A stretch of DNA of 64,000 bases, from positions 19,551,656 to 19,615,655 of the forward strand of contig NC_012875.2 in the NCBI RefSeq assembly GCF_000003195.3, given 5' to 3'. A model generated the notes under the pieces. It was not told where the DNA came from. It saw only the letters and a program-made list of their open reading frames with translations, and ran no database searches. The translations under genes and the position numbers were made by a program. Shown here piece by piece: positions 23,775-35,421 of the stretch (positions are counted from its first letter, which is position 1; each line of letters begins with the position of its first letter). The stretch comes from Sorghum bicolor (lineage: Eukaryota > Streptophyta > Magnoliopsida > Poales > Poaceae).

Positions 23775-26700
23775 ACTGTCTCTATGCACACCAAAGCGAG
23801 ATTCTTTATGACACACGTCATCATGGAGTTCTATCGGGTGTGTCCAAATTAATTTCTAAGCATATGGTACGTTCCATGCAGACCATGCATCTATCTTGCA
23901 TCAAGATTAGTAATATCTCCAAACAGATCAAACCGAGCTTCCACTTAAGCCTCTTCACGGAAGTACCAACAAGTGCTTCCAAAATGGTTTCTTAGACTAT
24001 GGTGCATTAGGCGCAAACCATGCACATATCTTGCATCGAAAATAACACTGTTTCTAAACAGACCAAAGCGAGATTCCATATGACACACGTCATCAAGGAG
24101 TTCCATCGGGTGCATCCAAATTGATTTCCAAGCATATGGTATGTTCCATGCAAACCGTGCACCTATCTTGCAATTAAGATTAGCACTATGTGCAAACAGA
24201 CCGAACTGTGCTTCCACTTGAGCCTCTTCTTCAAGGAGTGCAAACAGGTGCATGAAAAATGGTTTCTTAGACTATGGTGCATTAGGCACAAACTATGCAC
24301 CTATCTTGCACCGAAACTAACATTGTCTCCAAACAGACCGAAGCGAGATTCCATATGACACACGTCATCTAGGAATTCCATTGGGTGCATCCAAATTGAT
24401 TTCTTAACATACGGTACGTTCCATGCAAACTGTGCAACTATCGTGCATCAAGATTAGCACTATATCTGAACAGACCAAATCGAGCCTCCACTTGAGCCTC
24501 TTCAACTACGAGTACCATTGGATGTGTCTAAAATGGTTTCTTAGCCTATGGTGCATTAGGCGTAAACCGTGCACATATCTTCTACCAAAACTAACAGTCT
24601 CTAGTCAAACCGAAGCAAGATTCCATATGACACACATCATCAAGGAGTTATATCAGGTGCGTCCTAATTGATTTCTAACCATATGGTACGATCCATGCAC
24701 AATCTCCAAACAGACCAAACTGAGCTTTCACTTGAGCCCCTTGACCTAGGAATACCATTGGGTGCGTCCAAAATGGTTTCTTATCCTATAGTGCATTAGG
24801 TGCAAACCGTGCACCTATCTAGCACCAAAACTAACACTATCTCTAAACGGACCGAAGTGAGATTCCATATGACACATGTCATCTAGGAGTTCCATCTGGT
24901 GCGTCCAATTTGATTTCTAAGCGTATGGCATGCAAATCGTGCACCTATCTTGCATCAAGATTAGCACTATCTCTAAACAGATCGAACCGAGCCTCCACTT
25001 GAGCCTCTTCACCTAGGAGTACCAACAGGTGCTTCCAAAATGGTTTGTTAGACTTTGGTGCATTAGGCGCAAACCGTGCACATATCTAGCACTGAAACTA
25101 ATACTGTCTCTATGCACACCAAAGCGAGATTCTTTATGACACACGTCATCATGGAGTTCTATCGGGTGTGTCCAAATTAATTTCTAAGCATATGGTACGT
25201 TCCATGCAGACCGTGCATCTACCTTGCATCAAGATTAGCAATATCTCCAAACAGATCAAACCGAGCTTCCACTTGAGCCTCTTCACGGAAGTACCAACAG
25301 ATGCTTCCAAAATGGTTTCTTAGACTATGGTGCATTAGGCGCAAACCATGCACATATTTTGCACCGAAACTAACACTATTTCTAAACAGACCAAAGTGAG
25401 ATTCTATATGACACACGTCATCAAGGAGTTCCATCGGGTGCATCCAAATTGATTTCCAAGCATATGGTATGTTCCATGCAAACCGTGCACCTATCTTGCA
25501 ATTAAGATTAGCATTATGTACAAACAGACCGAACTGTGCTTCCACTAGAGCCTCTTCATCAAGGAGTACAAACAGGTGCGTGAAAAATGGTTTCTTAGAC
25601 TATGGTGCATTAGGCACAAACTATGCACCTATCTTGCACCGAAACTAACATTGTCTCCAAACAGACCGAAGCCAGATTCCATATGACACACATCATCTAG
25701 GAATTCCATTGAGTGCATCCAAATTGATTTCTTAACATATGGTACGTGCCATGCAAACTGTGCAACTATCTTGCATCAAGATTAGCACTATATCTGAACA
25801 GACCAAATCGAGCCTCCACTTGAGCCTCTTCAACTACGAGTACCATCGGATGCGTCTAAAATGGTTTCTTAGCCTATGGTGCATTAGGCGTAAACCGTGC
25901 ACATACTTCTACCAAAACTAACAGTCTCTAGTCAAACTGAAGCAAGATTCCATATGACACACATCATCAAGGAGTTATATCAGGTGCGTCCTAATTGATT
26001 TCTAAACATATGGTACGTTTCATGTAGACTGTGCATCTATCTTGCATCAAGATTAGCACTATCTCCAAATAGACCAAACTGAGCTTTCACTTGAGCCCCT
26101 TGACCTAGGAGTACCATTGGGTGCGTCCAAAATGGTTTCTTAACCTATAGTGCATTAGGTGCAAACCGTGCACCTATCTAGCACCGAAACTAACACTGTC
26201 TCTAAACGGACCGAAGTGAGATTCCATATGACACATGTCATCTAGGACTTCCATCTGGTGCGTCCAATTTGATTTCTAAGCATATGGTATGTTCCATGCT
26301 AATCGTGCACCTATCTTGCATCAAGATTAGCACTATCTCTAAACAGATCGAACCGAGCCTCCACTTGAGCCTCTTCACCTAGGAGTACCAACATGTGCTT
26401 CCAAAATGGTTTCTTAGACTTTGGTGCATTAGGCGCAAACCGTGCACATATCTTGCACTGAAACTAATACTGTCCCTATGCACACCAAAGCGAGATTCTT
26501 TATGGCACACGTCATCATGGAGTTCTATCGGGTGTGTCCAAATTAATTTCTAAGGATATGGTACGTTCCATGCAGACCGTGCATCTATCTTGCATCAAGA
26601 TTAGCAATATCTCCAAACAGATCAAACCGAGCTTCCACTTGAGCCTCTTCACGGAAGTACCAACAGGTTCTTCCAAAATGGTTTCTTAGACTATGGTGCA

Positions 26701-28015
26701 TTAGGCGCAAACCATGCACATATTTTGCACCGAAACTAACACTATTTCTAAACAGACCAAAGCGAGATTCCATATGACACACGTCATCAAGGAGTTCCAT
26801 CGGGTGCATCCAAATTGATTTCCAAGCATATGGTATGTTCCATGCAAACCGTGGACCTATCTTGCAATTAAGATTAGCACTATGTACAAACAGACCGAAC
26901 TGTGCTTCCACTTGAGCCTCTTCATCAAGGAGTACAAACAGGTGCGTGAAAAATGGTTTCTTAGACTGTGGTGCATTAGGCACAAACTATGCACCTATCT
27001 TGCACCGAAACTAACATTGTCTCCAAACAGACCGAAACAAGATTCTATATGACACACGTCATTTAGGAATTCCATTGGGTGCATCCAAATTGATTTCTTA
27101 ACATATGGTACGTTCCATGCAAACTGTGCAACTATCTTGCATCAAGATTAGCACTATATCTGAACAGACCAAATCGAGCCTCCACTTGAGCCTCTTCAAC
27201 TACGAGTACCATTTTATGCGTCTAAAATGGTTTCTTAGCCTATGGTGCATTAGGCGTAAACCGTGCACATATCTTCTACCAAAACTAACAGTCTCTAGTC
27301 AAACCGAAGCAAGATTCCATATGACACACATCATCAAGGAGTTATATCAGGTGCGTCCTAATTGATTTCCAACCATATGGTACGTTCCGTGCACACTGTG
27401 CATCTATCTTGCATTAAGATTAGCACTATCTCCAAACAGACCAAACTAAGCTTTCACTTAAGCCCCTTGACCTAGGAGTACCATTGGGTGCGTCCAAAAT
27501 GGTTTCTTATCCTATAGTGCATTAGGTGCAAACCGTGCACCTATCTAGCACCGAAACTAACACTGTCTCTAAACGGACCGAAGTGAGATTCCATATGACA
27601 CATGTCATCTAGGAGTTCCATCTGGTGCGTCCAATTTGATTTCTAAGCATATAGCATGCAAATCGTGCATCTATCTTGCATCAAGATTAGCACTATCTCT
27701 CAACAGATCGAACCGAGCCTCCACTTGAGCCTCTTCTCCTAGGAGTACCAACAGGTGCTTCCAAAATGGTTTGTTAGACTTTGGTGCATTAGGCGCAAAC
27801 CGTGCACATATCTTGCACTGAAACTAATACTGCCTCTATGCACACCAAAGCAAGATTCTTTATGACACACGTCATCATGGAGTTCTATCGGGTGTGTCCA
27901 AATTAATTTCTAAGAATATGGTATGTTCCATGCAGACCGTGCATCTACCTTGCATCAAGATTAGCAATATCTCCAAACAGATCAAACCGAGCTTCCACTT
28001 GAGCCTGTCACACCC
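23775..28015 (+). repeat. Centromere-type satellite array, segment 2
   Basis: Continuation of segment 1; it starts with the right ACTGT copy. HOR marker at 24434, 25762 and 27128, giving units of 1328 (an internal loss of about 38 bp near 24700) and 1366 bp. The unit split by the Sirevirus measures 712 + 654 = 1366 bp once the element and one target copy are removed. Ends with the left GAGCC duplication. Confidence 0.9.
28011..28015. repeat. Target-site duplication GAGCC, left copy
   Basis: GAGCC precedes TGTCACACC and is repeated at 39382-39386 after GTGTTATA. In the uninterrupted satellite this is CTTGAGCCTCTTCA. Confidence 0.92.
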
Positions 28016-31000
28016 TGGCTTTTAAAATAAGACCAGAGTCATTATATGTGTGCCCAGGAAGTCCACACATACAACAAAGAATAGAAATATCAAAAACAAT
28101 GTTATATATAGCGGAAAACATATTTATATTAACACTTACAATCATCAGAGTACGCGGAAACAGTAGCTAAACTTCTTAGGCTCCAATCTTCTCAGGGACG
28201 GTTGACTGGGGGCTTTGTACGCCAAGCACTTCTGATAAGCTTCTAGAAAACTCCATAGCATCTATGTCCTTCTTCTGAGCAGCACTTTACTACACACTGG
28301 GGTGTGGGGGAAATAGCAAGGGTGAGTTCATGTCGAACTCAACAAGTACAGGCGGAAAGTATAATGACATGCAAGGCTTAATAAAAGGAAAAGTTGACAC
28401 TGTTTGACTGCAGGTGAGCTTTTTAGTTGGTAAACTTTTATTACAACTTTATTATTAAACAACCTATTACTAGTTGTGAGTAGAGCATCCCAACCCTTAT
28501 TTAGATGAAGGTTAATTAGCAATATTATTAGTCATCATTATAATCACTATTATTATTAAGATCACCGAGGTAGCAACCTCGGATAGTTACTCGGGGTAGC
28601 AACCCCTTTAAGGTCAAGAGAAAGCAATCCCAATTAAGAACACAGGATAGCAATCCTGCCAACACGGAATAGCCATTCCGCCAAAGCACGAGGTAGCAAC
28701 CTCAACCAAGTTCCGCCTCCAAGTTCCATGTGATTCCAATTTGCTCATCAAGTGAGGGTCTGGGCCGCTCGTGACCGTGAGCACGGCTGATATATCAGTT
28801 TTACACTCTGCAGAGGTGTGCACGTTCACTCCAAGTCGTGATTCCCATTCGCCCGGAGTCGCGACTCCCAAAACACTACCAAGGTGAGCAGGCAGGGTTT
28901 CACTACGAGACCTTTCACAGGGTCCAACTAATAGGATGCCACTCATAAGTTTTTGCCGAGGCGCGCGGCAGCCGTGCCCATAGCAATGGGACCCCGAACT
29001 GACCGACCTCTTAATATGAATACCCAAGCTACATTCCTTACGCCTACCCAGAAAGTAACACCCTACCAGCGGAGGTCCTGATAATTAGTCAAGCCAGAGC
29101 CATATAGCTTGGAGCTGCACTGTAAGTCCCAGGGGGCCGCTCCCTGACTAAGTCCTTACGGAGAGCAGAGACGGGTACGCCCGGCAAACCAGACCACCAA
29201 CAGTACCCGCTCCCCCTATCCTCAACCAAACCACGATGCTCGCAAGCACCGCAACATCTCCATCACCGAAGTGACCATTGTTCATCATTTAATCATTTAT
29301 CATCATTGAAGAATTTATTAAGCAAGATCATTATTTTTATTATTATATAGATTAGATGAGTAGAGCAACTAAGCATATCTACTGTTCACTATACTACCCA
29401 TGTATAAACCCAGGTATACAAGGAATATAGTAGAAGACTAGTCATGTCCTTAGGGTTTGCAGTATTAAGACACATGCAATGGAAAGTAAATGTATTTAAA
29501 GTTCATAGGTACAATATGATCAAAGGGTGTCTGCACTTGCCTTAATTCCCAGTGTATATCTGCTCAGAATTCTTTAGCTTCTTTCTTCTGATCTCCAACT
29601 TCTGCTTCGACTGTCGGTCTTCAGCTCCTGATCTTCACTGTTGATGAACCACGCTTCTTCTCGTAGCAACCAAACAACACGAATAGACAAACAAACAATC
29701 ACGACTAAGAACAAACAACAATCAAAAGAAAAGCTTAGAAAGAGCGCACTAAACGACACGACTTATTGCTATTTGCTTCGATCGTGACAATGCAAAAACG
29801 AATGAGAACGGAGCTATCGTTAAATAGACACGACTATCGAGGATCGAAGTGTAACAGAGAAGACGACTATACGCTGGTCGTATTTTAAGAAAACAGGTGA
29901 TGGATTATTCAAAGAAATATCTGAAAGTTGAGTTGACCAAATTATAAATAATTATAAAAGTTGGAGTTAAACTTTAGTCATAACCTAATTACAAACCTTC
30001 TTCATCACTTAAGTCAGTTTACTATTTATAATTAGAAAACAAAGAATTTGAGACAAGTTAAACAGAGCATTTATGAAATAAGATTAGATTAAGTGAATCA
30101 CAACTAAAAAGGCATTTAAGATGGCATAGAACAAACTAATACTTAATTTATGAAAAAGATCAGAGATTTATTAACCCCTAAGTTGCTTTTGATTTCAACG
30201 ATTATTGAATAAGCATTTACAAAATAACATTTATGGTGAAATCTAAAAGTGCCAAACATGGTGAACATTTCTACTGATGCGTAGTTTACGTCGATACGAA
30301 CCTAACGCGACAAGAACGGGCTCAATCGGAATTAATACGCGGATTCTATGGCCAAAACTAGGTCAGTGGCAAAACCGTGATTACGCAGAACTAATTTTTG
30401 TATTTTAAATAATTAAAACAGAATTAAAAGCCTTTTGGACTTAATCTATAAAAACCAATGGATCCAGGGGCTAACCGGCTAAAAACAGGACCTAATTCGA
30501 AATACTTTTGAACTACAGTGGATCGCGGGTTGATTACTGAAAACCACAGGGAGCATTTTGCAAAACGGCCAGGGCTGACCTGCGGTTGACTGGTTGACCC
30601 AGTCTTCGCTTGTGTGGCGCACACGTGGAGGCCACGTGGCGGGGCCTGATTTGTCTCGGTCTCAGGCAGATCTGGACCGCCAGATCCCGATCGGACGACT
30701 GTGGGCCCTCCCGCAGGGCGTGTTCGCTGGAGCAGCGCTCCTAGCGGTGGCGCGCGGCGGAGGCTCGCCGGAGTTGGGCGGTGCAGGGGCTACGGCGCAC
30801 GGATGGTCGAAGCGAGGACATGGGCGGGTGCGGCTCGACGTCGCGAACCCGATGCGAGGCAAGGGAGCGCTTGCGGCTGGCCGACGGCATCGCTGCGCGT
30901 GGCAAGGCGGACGGGCGGAGGCGGCGGGACTACGGTGAGCTCGGGCCGGTCCTAGGGAGAGAGAGAGAGAGAGAAGACGGGAATGGGTGCCGAGGCTTCC

Positions 31001-31972
31001 TGACCTTGTTGCGAAGGTCGCGGCGGCGTCCTTGTCGACGAAAACGACGTGGTCGCGAAGATTAACGGCGACGCGGAGCTTGGTGGGGGCGGCTATGGCG
31101 GCCAGCGCTGCTAGGGCTTCGGGTGGCAGGGGCTGTTGCCCTAGGGTTTAGGGAGGGGCGCGGCGCATAGGGCTAAGCCCTTTATAGGCTGGGGAACCTC
31201 GGCATGCGTGTTTGGGGGGGGAGATCGACGGCGGCGACGGCTTCCCGTGCGATGCGGGAGGTAGGGGATGAAGGCGTCCCACTGACGCGTGGGGCCCACC
31301 TGTAAGAGGCTCGGGGCGGAGGTGGCGTTGCGGACCGTTGCTGCAGCTGGGCTGGCCTACGCGCGCGATGTGGGCTTCGGCCCAGGAGGGCGAGAGCGCG
31401 GGGGCGAGGGGGGGAAGCTGGCCCGGGCTGCGCCAGAAAGAGAGGGAGGCCGAAAAAAGGGAAGGAAAAGAGAAAAGAAAGGCTATCTTTTTATTTTAAA
31501 AGGATTTAAACCAATTTGTTTAACACAATCATAAACCAAAATTTGATTTAGTAATTTGAGATTATTTTGGAATTCTTTTCTTTACTTCTTTTGAAAACAA
31601 AGCATATTTTCTTTATAACACATTTTTTAAATTATTTTTCTACTCAAATATAAATTAATTTTCAAATATGACTTTTGGAGTTTTATTTTATTTTTTTTTG
31701 AAAACCGAAAGGACGTAAACGTGGCTCACTAGAAATTTTATAATTCATATTTTTTTTCACACAAACCAAATAAACTAGGGCACAGAGCACACAATAACAA
31801 AACCAAACACCCTCCACTTATCTTTATAAAAAATTACAAATTCCACACTTTCTCTCTTTTTGGAATTCAATAATTAAATAAACCTTGGAATATTTTAGAA
31901 AATTTTAAATCCTTATTTAATTTAGTATTTTCCAATAACAATCCAAAATTAAAAAATTTTTGGAGTGTTATA
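28016..31972 (-). repeat. 3' LTR (minus-strand element)
   Basis: 3,957 bp, plus-strand ends TGTCACACCCTGG...GAGTGTTATA. It contains an AT-rich part next to 31972, a GC-rich block at about 30580-31480 and a mixed remainder. The GC-rich block has many open frames in all phases without recognisable domains and the same ones occur in the other LTR, so I do not call genes here. Confidence 0.93.
28764..29165 (-). other. LTR core shared with another LTR family
   Basis: Two blocks, 28764-28870 (contains GGCTGATATATCAGTTTTAC) and 29074-29163 (GCCAGAGCCATATAGC, AAGTCCTTACGGAG), recur in the same order in the different solo LTR at 47505-47610 and 47789-47882. The second LTR of this element has them at about 36176-36280 and 36491-36580. 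Confidence 0.75.
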
Positions 31973-31990
31973 GATCTACCCCACTTAAAC
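31973..31990 (-). other. Polypurine tract of the minus-strand element
   Basis: On the minus strand GTTTAAGTGGGGTAGATC abuts the 3' LTR. Purine-rich with a GGGG core, as in grass gypsy elements. Confidence 0.75.
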
Positions 31991-32665
31991 TAAATCTCGT
32001 CCTGAGATTTGAAGAAACTAAAGAGAAAGATTAAGTAGATCATCAAGTTGTTTCGAGACTTTCAAGACATGATCAAAGGATTAAATATAGATATAAAGGG
32101 CAAAAAGTATGATAAAAATCGATGACATGGAAAGATAAACGTATGAGATAGGAATTGATCTTCAGATCTTGTAGTATGATAAGGTGCAAGGGCAAGAAGC
32201 TAGTATTAACAAGAGATGACTCATAGGAGATAAAGATTATAGTGCTCACAATTTCCTTGATTCCAGATTTGTATGAGATAGTAGACAAAAGGATAAATGA
32301 ATGACAAAAGTTGACAAAGATTTAGATAGCCTCACGCTTAATTATTTGTAGTCCTATGAGATGTAAGATCCAAGATCGCACGTTGACAAAAATGATAAGG
32401 GCTCATCGCAAGAACGATAAGGATCAATCTATAGTTCTTCATATCTTTCTGATTAGAGATTTTTGAGAGTGATGATCGTAGCGGACGCTACCCCACTTAA
32501 ACCAAGTGTTAGCTTATCTTCCAAAATCCTATATAAGAACACTCATCTTGTCGGTAGATAATCTTCAAGGTTTTCCTTTGGAGGTTACTAGTTCGACAAC
32601 ACGCTGCACAGATGGAGATTCCGAGGAACAGGGAGAGAATACATCATAGGATGGGAAAGGATAGA
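31991..32665 (-). other. Internal region without a gene
   Basis: Between the 175-aa ORF and the polypurine tract I see no supported coding sequence. A second copy of the polypurine-like motif (plus strand CTACCCCACTTAAAC) lies near 32489-32503. Confidence 0.6.
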
Positions 32666-33193
32666 TTAAAATGATTTTAATTTTTTCTTAGTGCTGGTGT
32701 GAGACGTAAGTCGGAAAACGAGAAGTTTATCCAGGTGAAAGTTCTTGAACATTTCCCAGCAAAACAAACCAAGGGGTCGGTGAAATTGACCATATATCGG
32801 TATGGTTTTACATCTGACTTTCTGGTTCTGCATTTTGTCACATGGTAAACCATCAAAGATTTCTAGGGTGGAAATATATCTTATCTTGGGACTTTCGTTT
32901 CTTATGCCTTGCTTTAATAGGTCAACAGGCATCACACTTTCTATGACACTTGGTGCTTCCTTGTGGTCTCCATAAATGAATCCTAGCATATTTATCCTAC
33001 TACTTGCAGTGTTGGGAGAATATTGTGTGGGAGGACTACACAAAGGGTGTCGACTCATTCTGTATGGAGTATTTAAGATCGCTTCACAGGTAAGCACTAC
33101 CACTCGATGTTGGAACAGCACCAGGTGCTTTTCCTGAGATTCCATGGTTACCACAAGTAGACTAGACATCTTGTCAAACAACTCATAGCTCAT
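32666..33193 (-). CDS. Unrecognised 175-aa ORF in the non-autonomous element
   Basis: Open frame of 175 codons on the element's own strand, downstream of the protease-like ORF, starting MSYELFDKMSS and ending in a lysine-rich tail (KKKLKSF). In a complete gypsy element reverse transcriptase would follow here, but I see no YVDD-type site or other RT, RNase H or integrase motif. It could be a decayed pol remnant read in a wrong frame, an unrelated captured sequence, or chance. No signal peptide or membrane segment is evident. Function unknown. Confidence 0.3.
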   Translation of the reverse strand: MSYELFDKMSSLLVVTMESQEKHLVLFQHRVVVLTCEAILNTPYRMSRHPLCSPPTQYSPNTASSRINMLGFIYGDHKEAPSVIESVMPVDLLKQGIRNESPKIRYISTLEIFDGLPCDKMQNQKVRCKTIPIYGQFHRPLGLFCWEMFKNFHLDKLLVFRLTSHTSTKKKLKSF

Positions 33194-33460
33194 ATCAAGA
33201 GATTAAGAATGATAAGGTCCAATGAACAAGACATCTCATTTTACAAAGAAGATTACTAGCGACTTGAATGCAAAATCATTATAAGCTAAAAGCCATCGCT
33301 GACTTCATAAGTGTTACATATTTCCTTGACTGATTCAAATCTATCTGAGTGTCCTAATAGAATCTACTCCACATCTGATGTTGAGTAAAGATTGCCTCTC
33401 TATAAGGTCCACATTCCTTTTGAACTGCCTTGTTGTCGGTACAATCCTTCCATTAGTCCT

Positions 33461-34078
33461 TTAATCCTTCGGGTGAGGTTGAGTGCCTTCATACACGAAC
33501 CTGTCTCCTGATGGGGTGGTTAGGGATACTGAGTGTTGGGTACAATCAATCTCTCCATGACAAGCAGTTAACCACCCTCTTCCAAGAACGATATCAATCT
33601 CCATTGATTCCAAAACTACAAGATTCACCTCAAAATTTGCACCTTTTATGTCAAGACTGACTTTTGGGCACATGTGTGTTGCTTTTATCTTCCCTCTTGG
33701 TGATTTGACCAGTATGTGTTTCGTCATCTCTGACATAAGCATTTTATGATCGGCAACACATTTACTCGAGATAAAAGAATGTGAAGAACTTGAGTCAAAC
33801 AAAACAGTGGCCAGAGTTGAGTTTACTAGAATTGATCCAAACACCACATTTTGTGCTTTACGAGCAGTACACAGATCCACATGGTTCAATCTACCATTAA
33901 CATGAACTGGGTACTTCTTTGGACAATGCTTCTTGTGATGTCCCTCTTCGTGACACTGGTAACAAGCACTGCTAACAGTTTTACCGTAGGTGCTATCCTG
34001 ATGCTGAGTTCCTTGAGTTAAAGTATCAGGAGTAACCAGAGTGCTACTAACTTGTTGGTTCTGAGGGTTCTCCTTCAA
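33461..34078 (-). pseudogene. Zinc-knuckle and degenerate retropepsin-like ORF
   Basis: 205 codons on the minus strand. Counting from the TTG at 34078, a CCHC knuckle (C39, C42, H47, C52) is followed by a retropepsin-like region: FDSSSSHSF at 94-102, where gypsy proteases normally read FDSGASHSF, and VLGRGWL at 164-170 in place of the usual LGMDWL. The catalytic Asp (D95) is kept but the following Ser-Gly has become Ser-Ser, and the later Asp is Gly, so proteolytic activity is doubtful. There is no ATG; the frame opens at 34087 and overlaps the preceding ORF in another phase, so expression needs a minus-one frameshift or the ORFs were split by an indel. It ends before any RT domain. Confidence 0.65.
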
Positions 34079-34860
34079 AGGAGTCTCTCATTTATTCGCT
34101 TCTTAGCTTGATTACTCTTTCGAGGCTGAAACTCTGTATAGGTGATGGTCCATCCATCTAGGCATATCTCTGGCATAGCAAGTGTAGCTGAAGGGGCATC
34201 TAATTCTTCAAGGTATGAATGTGTCTGATGAGAGTTTGGAGCTAAATCTAACTGCAATGTAGAACTCAGATTTGGCTCAACACTTAACAGTGGCTCTAGG
34301 GAGATTGCCTTCCTTTTCTTGTTACCTTCAGTCTGTTGATCCTGGGGTACTTCTACCTTTCCTTCACTTGACTCTTTCTGAAGACACGGTAAACCATAAT
34401 GTCTGCAGCAATTACACGGCTCTTGAATCCCAAGTGCCTCATTAATACCATCTTTCTTAGCTTTCATGTTCTTCCAGGCTTCTACGACTTGTCGCTTCAT
34501 TGCTTCTTCGTGAGTTTCAGTCATGTTCTTTTCTAAATATAACTGAGAATCTTTTTGTGGCCCCGCTCCACTTGGTACTTGATCTTGCGTAAACAAGGGC
34601 TTCTCCTTGTTTACTAGGGACAAGGGTAGCATAGTTGGGTCTTCTTGACATTTGGTGTAAGCTTCTTCAATGCCACCTTGGAGAAGTAAAGATTGTAGTA
34701 TCAAAAGCTTCTGGAGTCTAGCCATATGATCAGCTGCCATCTCTAGGATCTGAGATTGCCAACCTATCATCTCTTCACTACTCAATTGTGTTGCAGAAGT
34801 CATTGGTTGACTCTGATCACCAATATTCTTTCCATTGATGTCACCACTTGGATCAATCAT
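34075..34860 (-). CDS. Gag-position ORF of the non-autonomous element
   Basis: 261 aa from an ATG on the minus strand, the first large ORF after the primer binding site, where gag is expected. I do not recognise a classical retrotransposon gag domain. Visible features are a helical, hydrophobic stretch at about 34-62, a lysine-rich stretch at about 122-137, a cysteine cluster CNCCRHYGLPC at 149-159 and a basic C-terminus. The stop (34077-34075) overlaps the next ORF, which carries the zinc knuckle. Probably the N-terminal part of a gag-derived polyprotein, by position; a captured host sequence is an alternative. Confidence 0.45.
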   Translation of the reverse strand: MIDPSGDINGKNIGDQSQPMTSATQLSSEEMIGWQSQILEMAADHMARLQKLLILQSLLLQGGIEEAYTKCQEDPTMLPLSLVNKEKPLFTQDQVPSGAGPQKDSQLYLEKNMTETHEEAMKRQVVEAWKNMKAKKDGINEALGIQEPCNCCRHYGLPCLQKESSEGKVEVPQDQQTEGNKKRKAISLEPLLSVEPNLSSTLQLDLAPNSHQTHSYLEELDAPSATLAMPEICLDGWTITYTEFQPRKSNQAKKRINERLL

Positions 34861-35405
34861 CTGACATTAGGCAATAGTAGAATGAGCTAGAGTAATATGG
34901 ACAAAGAGCAGGATATGAAGTGAGAGAAAATAGGTGGAGAGGGTCAAGATTGACAATAGATGGATAGGATAAGAGAGATCACTACCCCACTTAACAGGGA
35001 TCGAGCTAATCTCTAAACGATTTTCTTCCAGATCTCCTTCAAAACACTAGAACAGAGACAACACACAAAACATCAAACCAAACAAAACAAGCACGCAACA
35101 CACCAACGATACTACACGTACTTCTTCAACAGTGGTGGTCATCCTAAAAGGTAAGTCTGAGATGATGAAGGGCCATCGAATTTGGAATAAAGCAAATTTT
35201 GAAAACTTAAGTAAAACAACTAAACAAAAGCCAAGGAGATAAATAGAAATAGCTCAAAGGAAGCTATTCAAGGAGGGGATACAAAATGACAAGGGGAGGA
35301 AATAGTCAGAATCAAAAATTCAAGGTATAAGAAAATAGTTTTATATCAAAATAAGCTTTAGAAATCGACCAGTGCTATCTAGGCATGCGTCCTACAGTCA
35401 ACATT
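34861..35405 (-). other. Untranslated leader of the minus-strand element
   Basis: About 550 bp between the primer binding site and the first ORF, AT-rich, no gene seen. It includes another polypurine-like motif (plus strand CTACCCCACTTAACAG) near 34982-34997. Confidence 0.55.
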
Positions 35406-35417
35406 GCTCTGATACCA
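35406..35417 (-). other. Primer binding site (initiator tRNA-Met)
   Basis: Plus-strand GCTCTGATACCA is the exact reverse complement of TGGTATCAGAGC. Four bases separate it from the LTR start at 35422, which fixes the element on the minus strand. Confidence 0.92.
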
Positions 35418-35421
35418 TTCC

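Noticed and set aside
28614..29027. 137-aa open frame in the LTR, with a counterpart at 36030-36444
   Set aside because: The counterpart is broken by a one-base indel and the sequence overlaps the conserved non-coding LTR core.
30424..31534. GC-rich open frames in the 4-kb LTR (and 37842-38956)
   Set aside because: Present in both LTR copies, in several phases at once, rich in R, G and A, and shifted by indels between the copies. No conserved domain seen.
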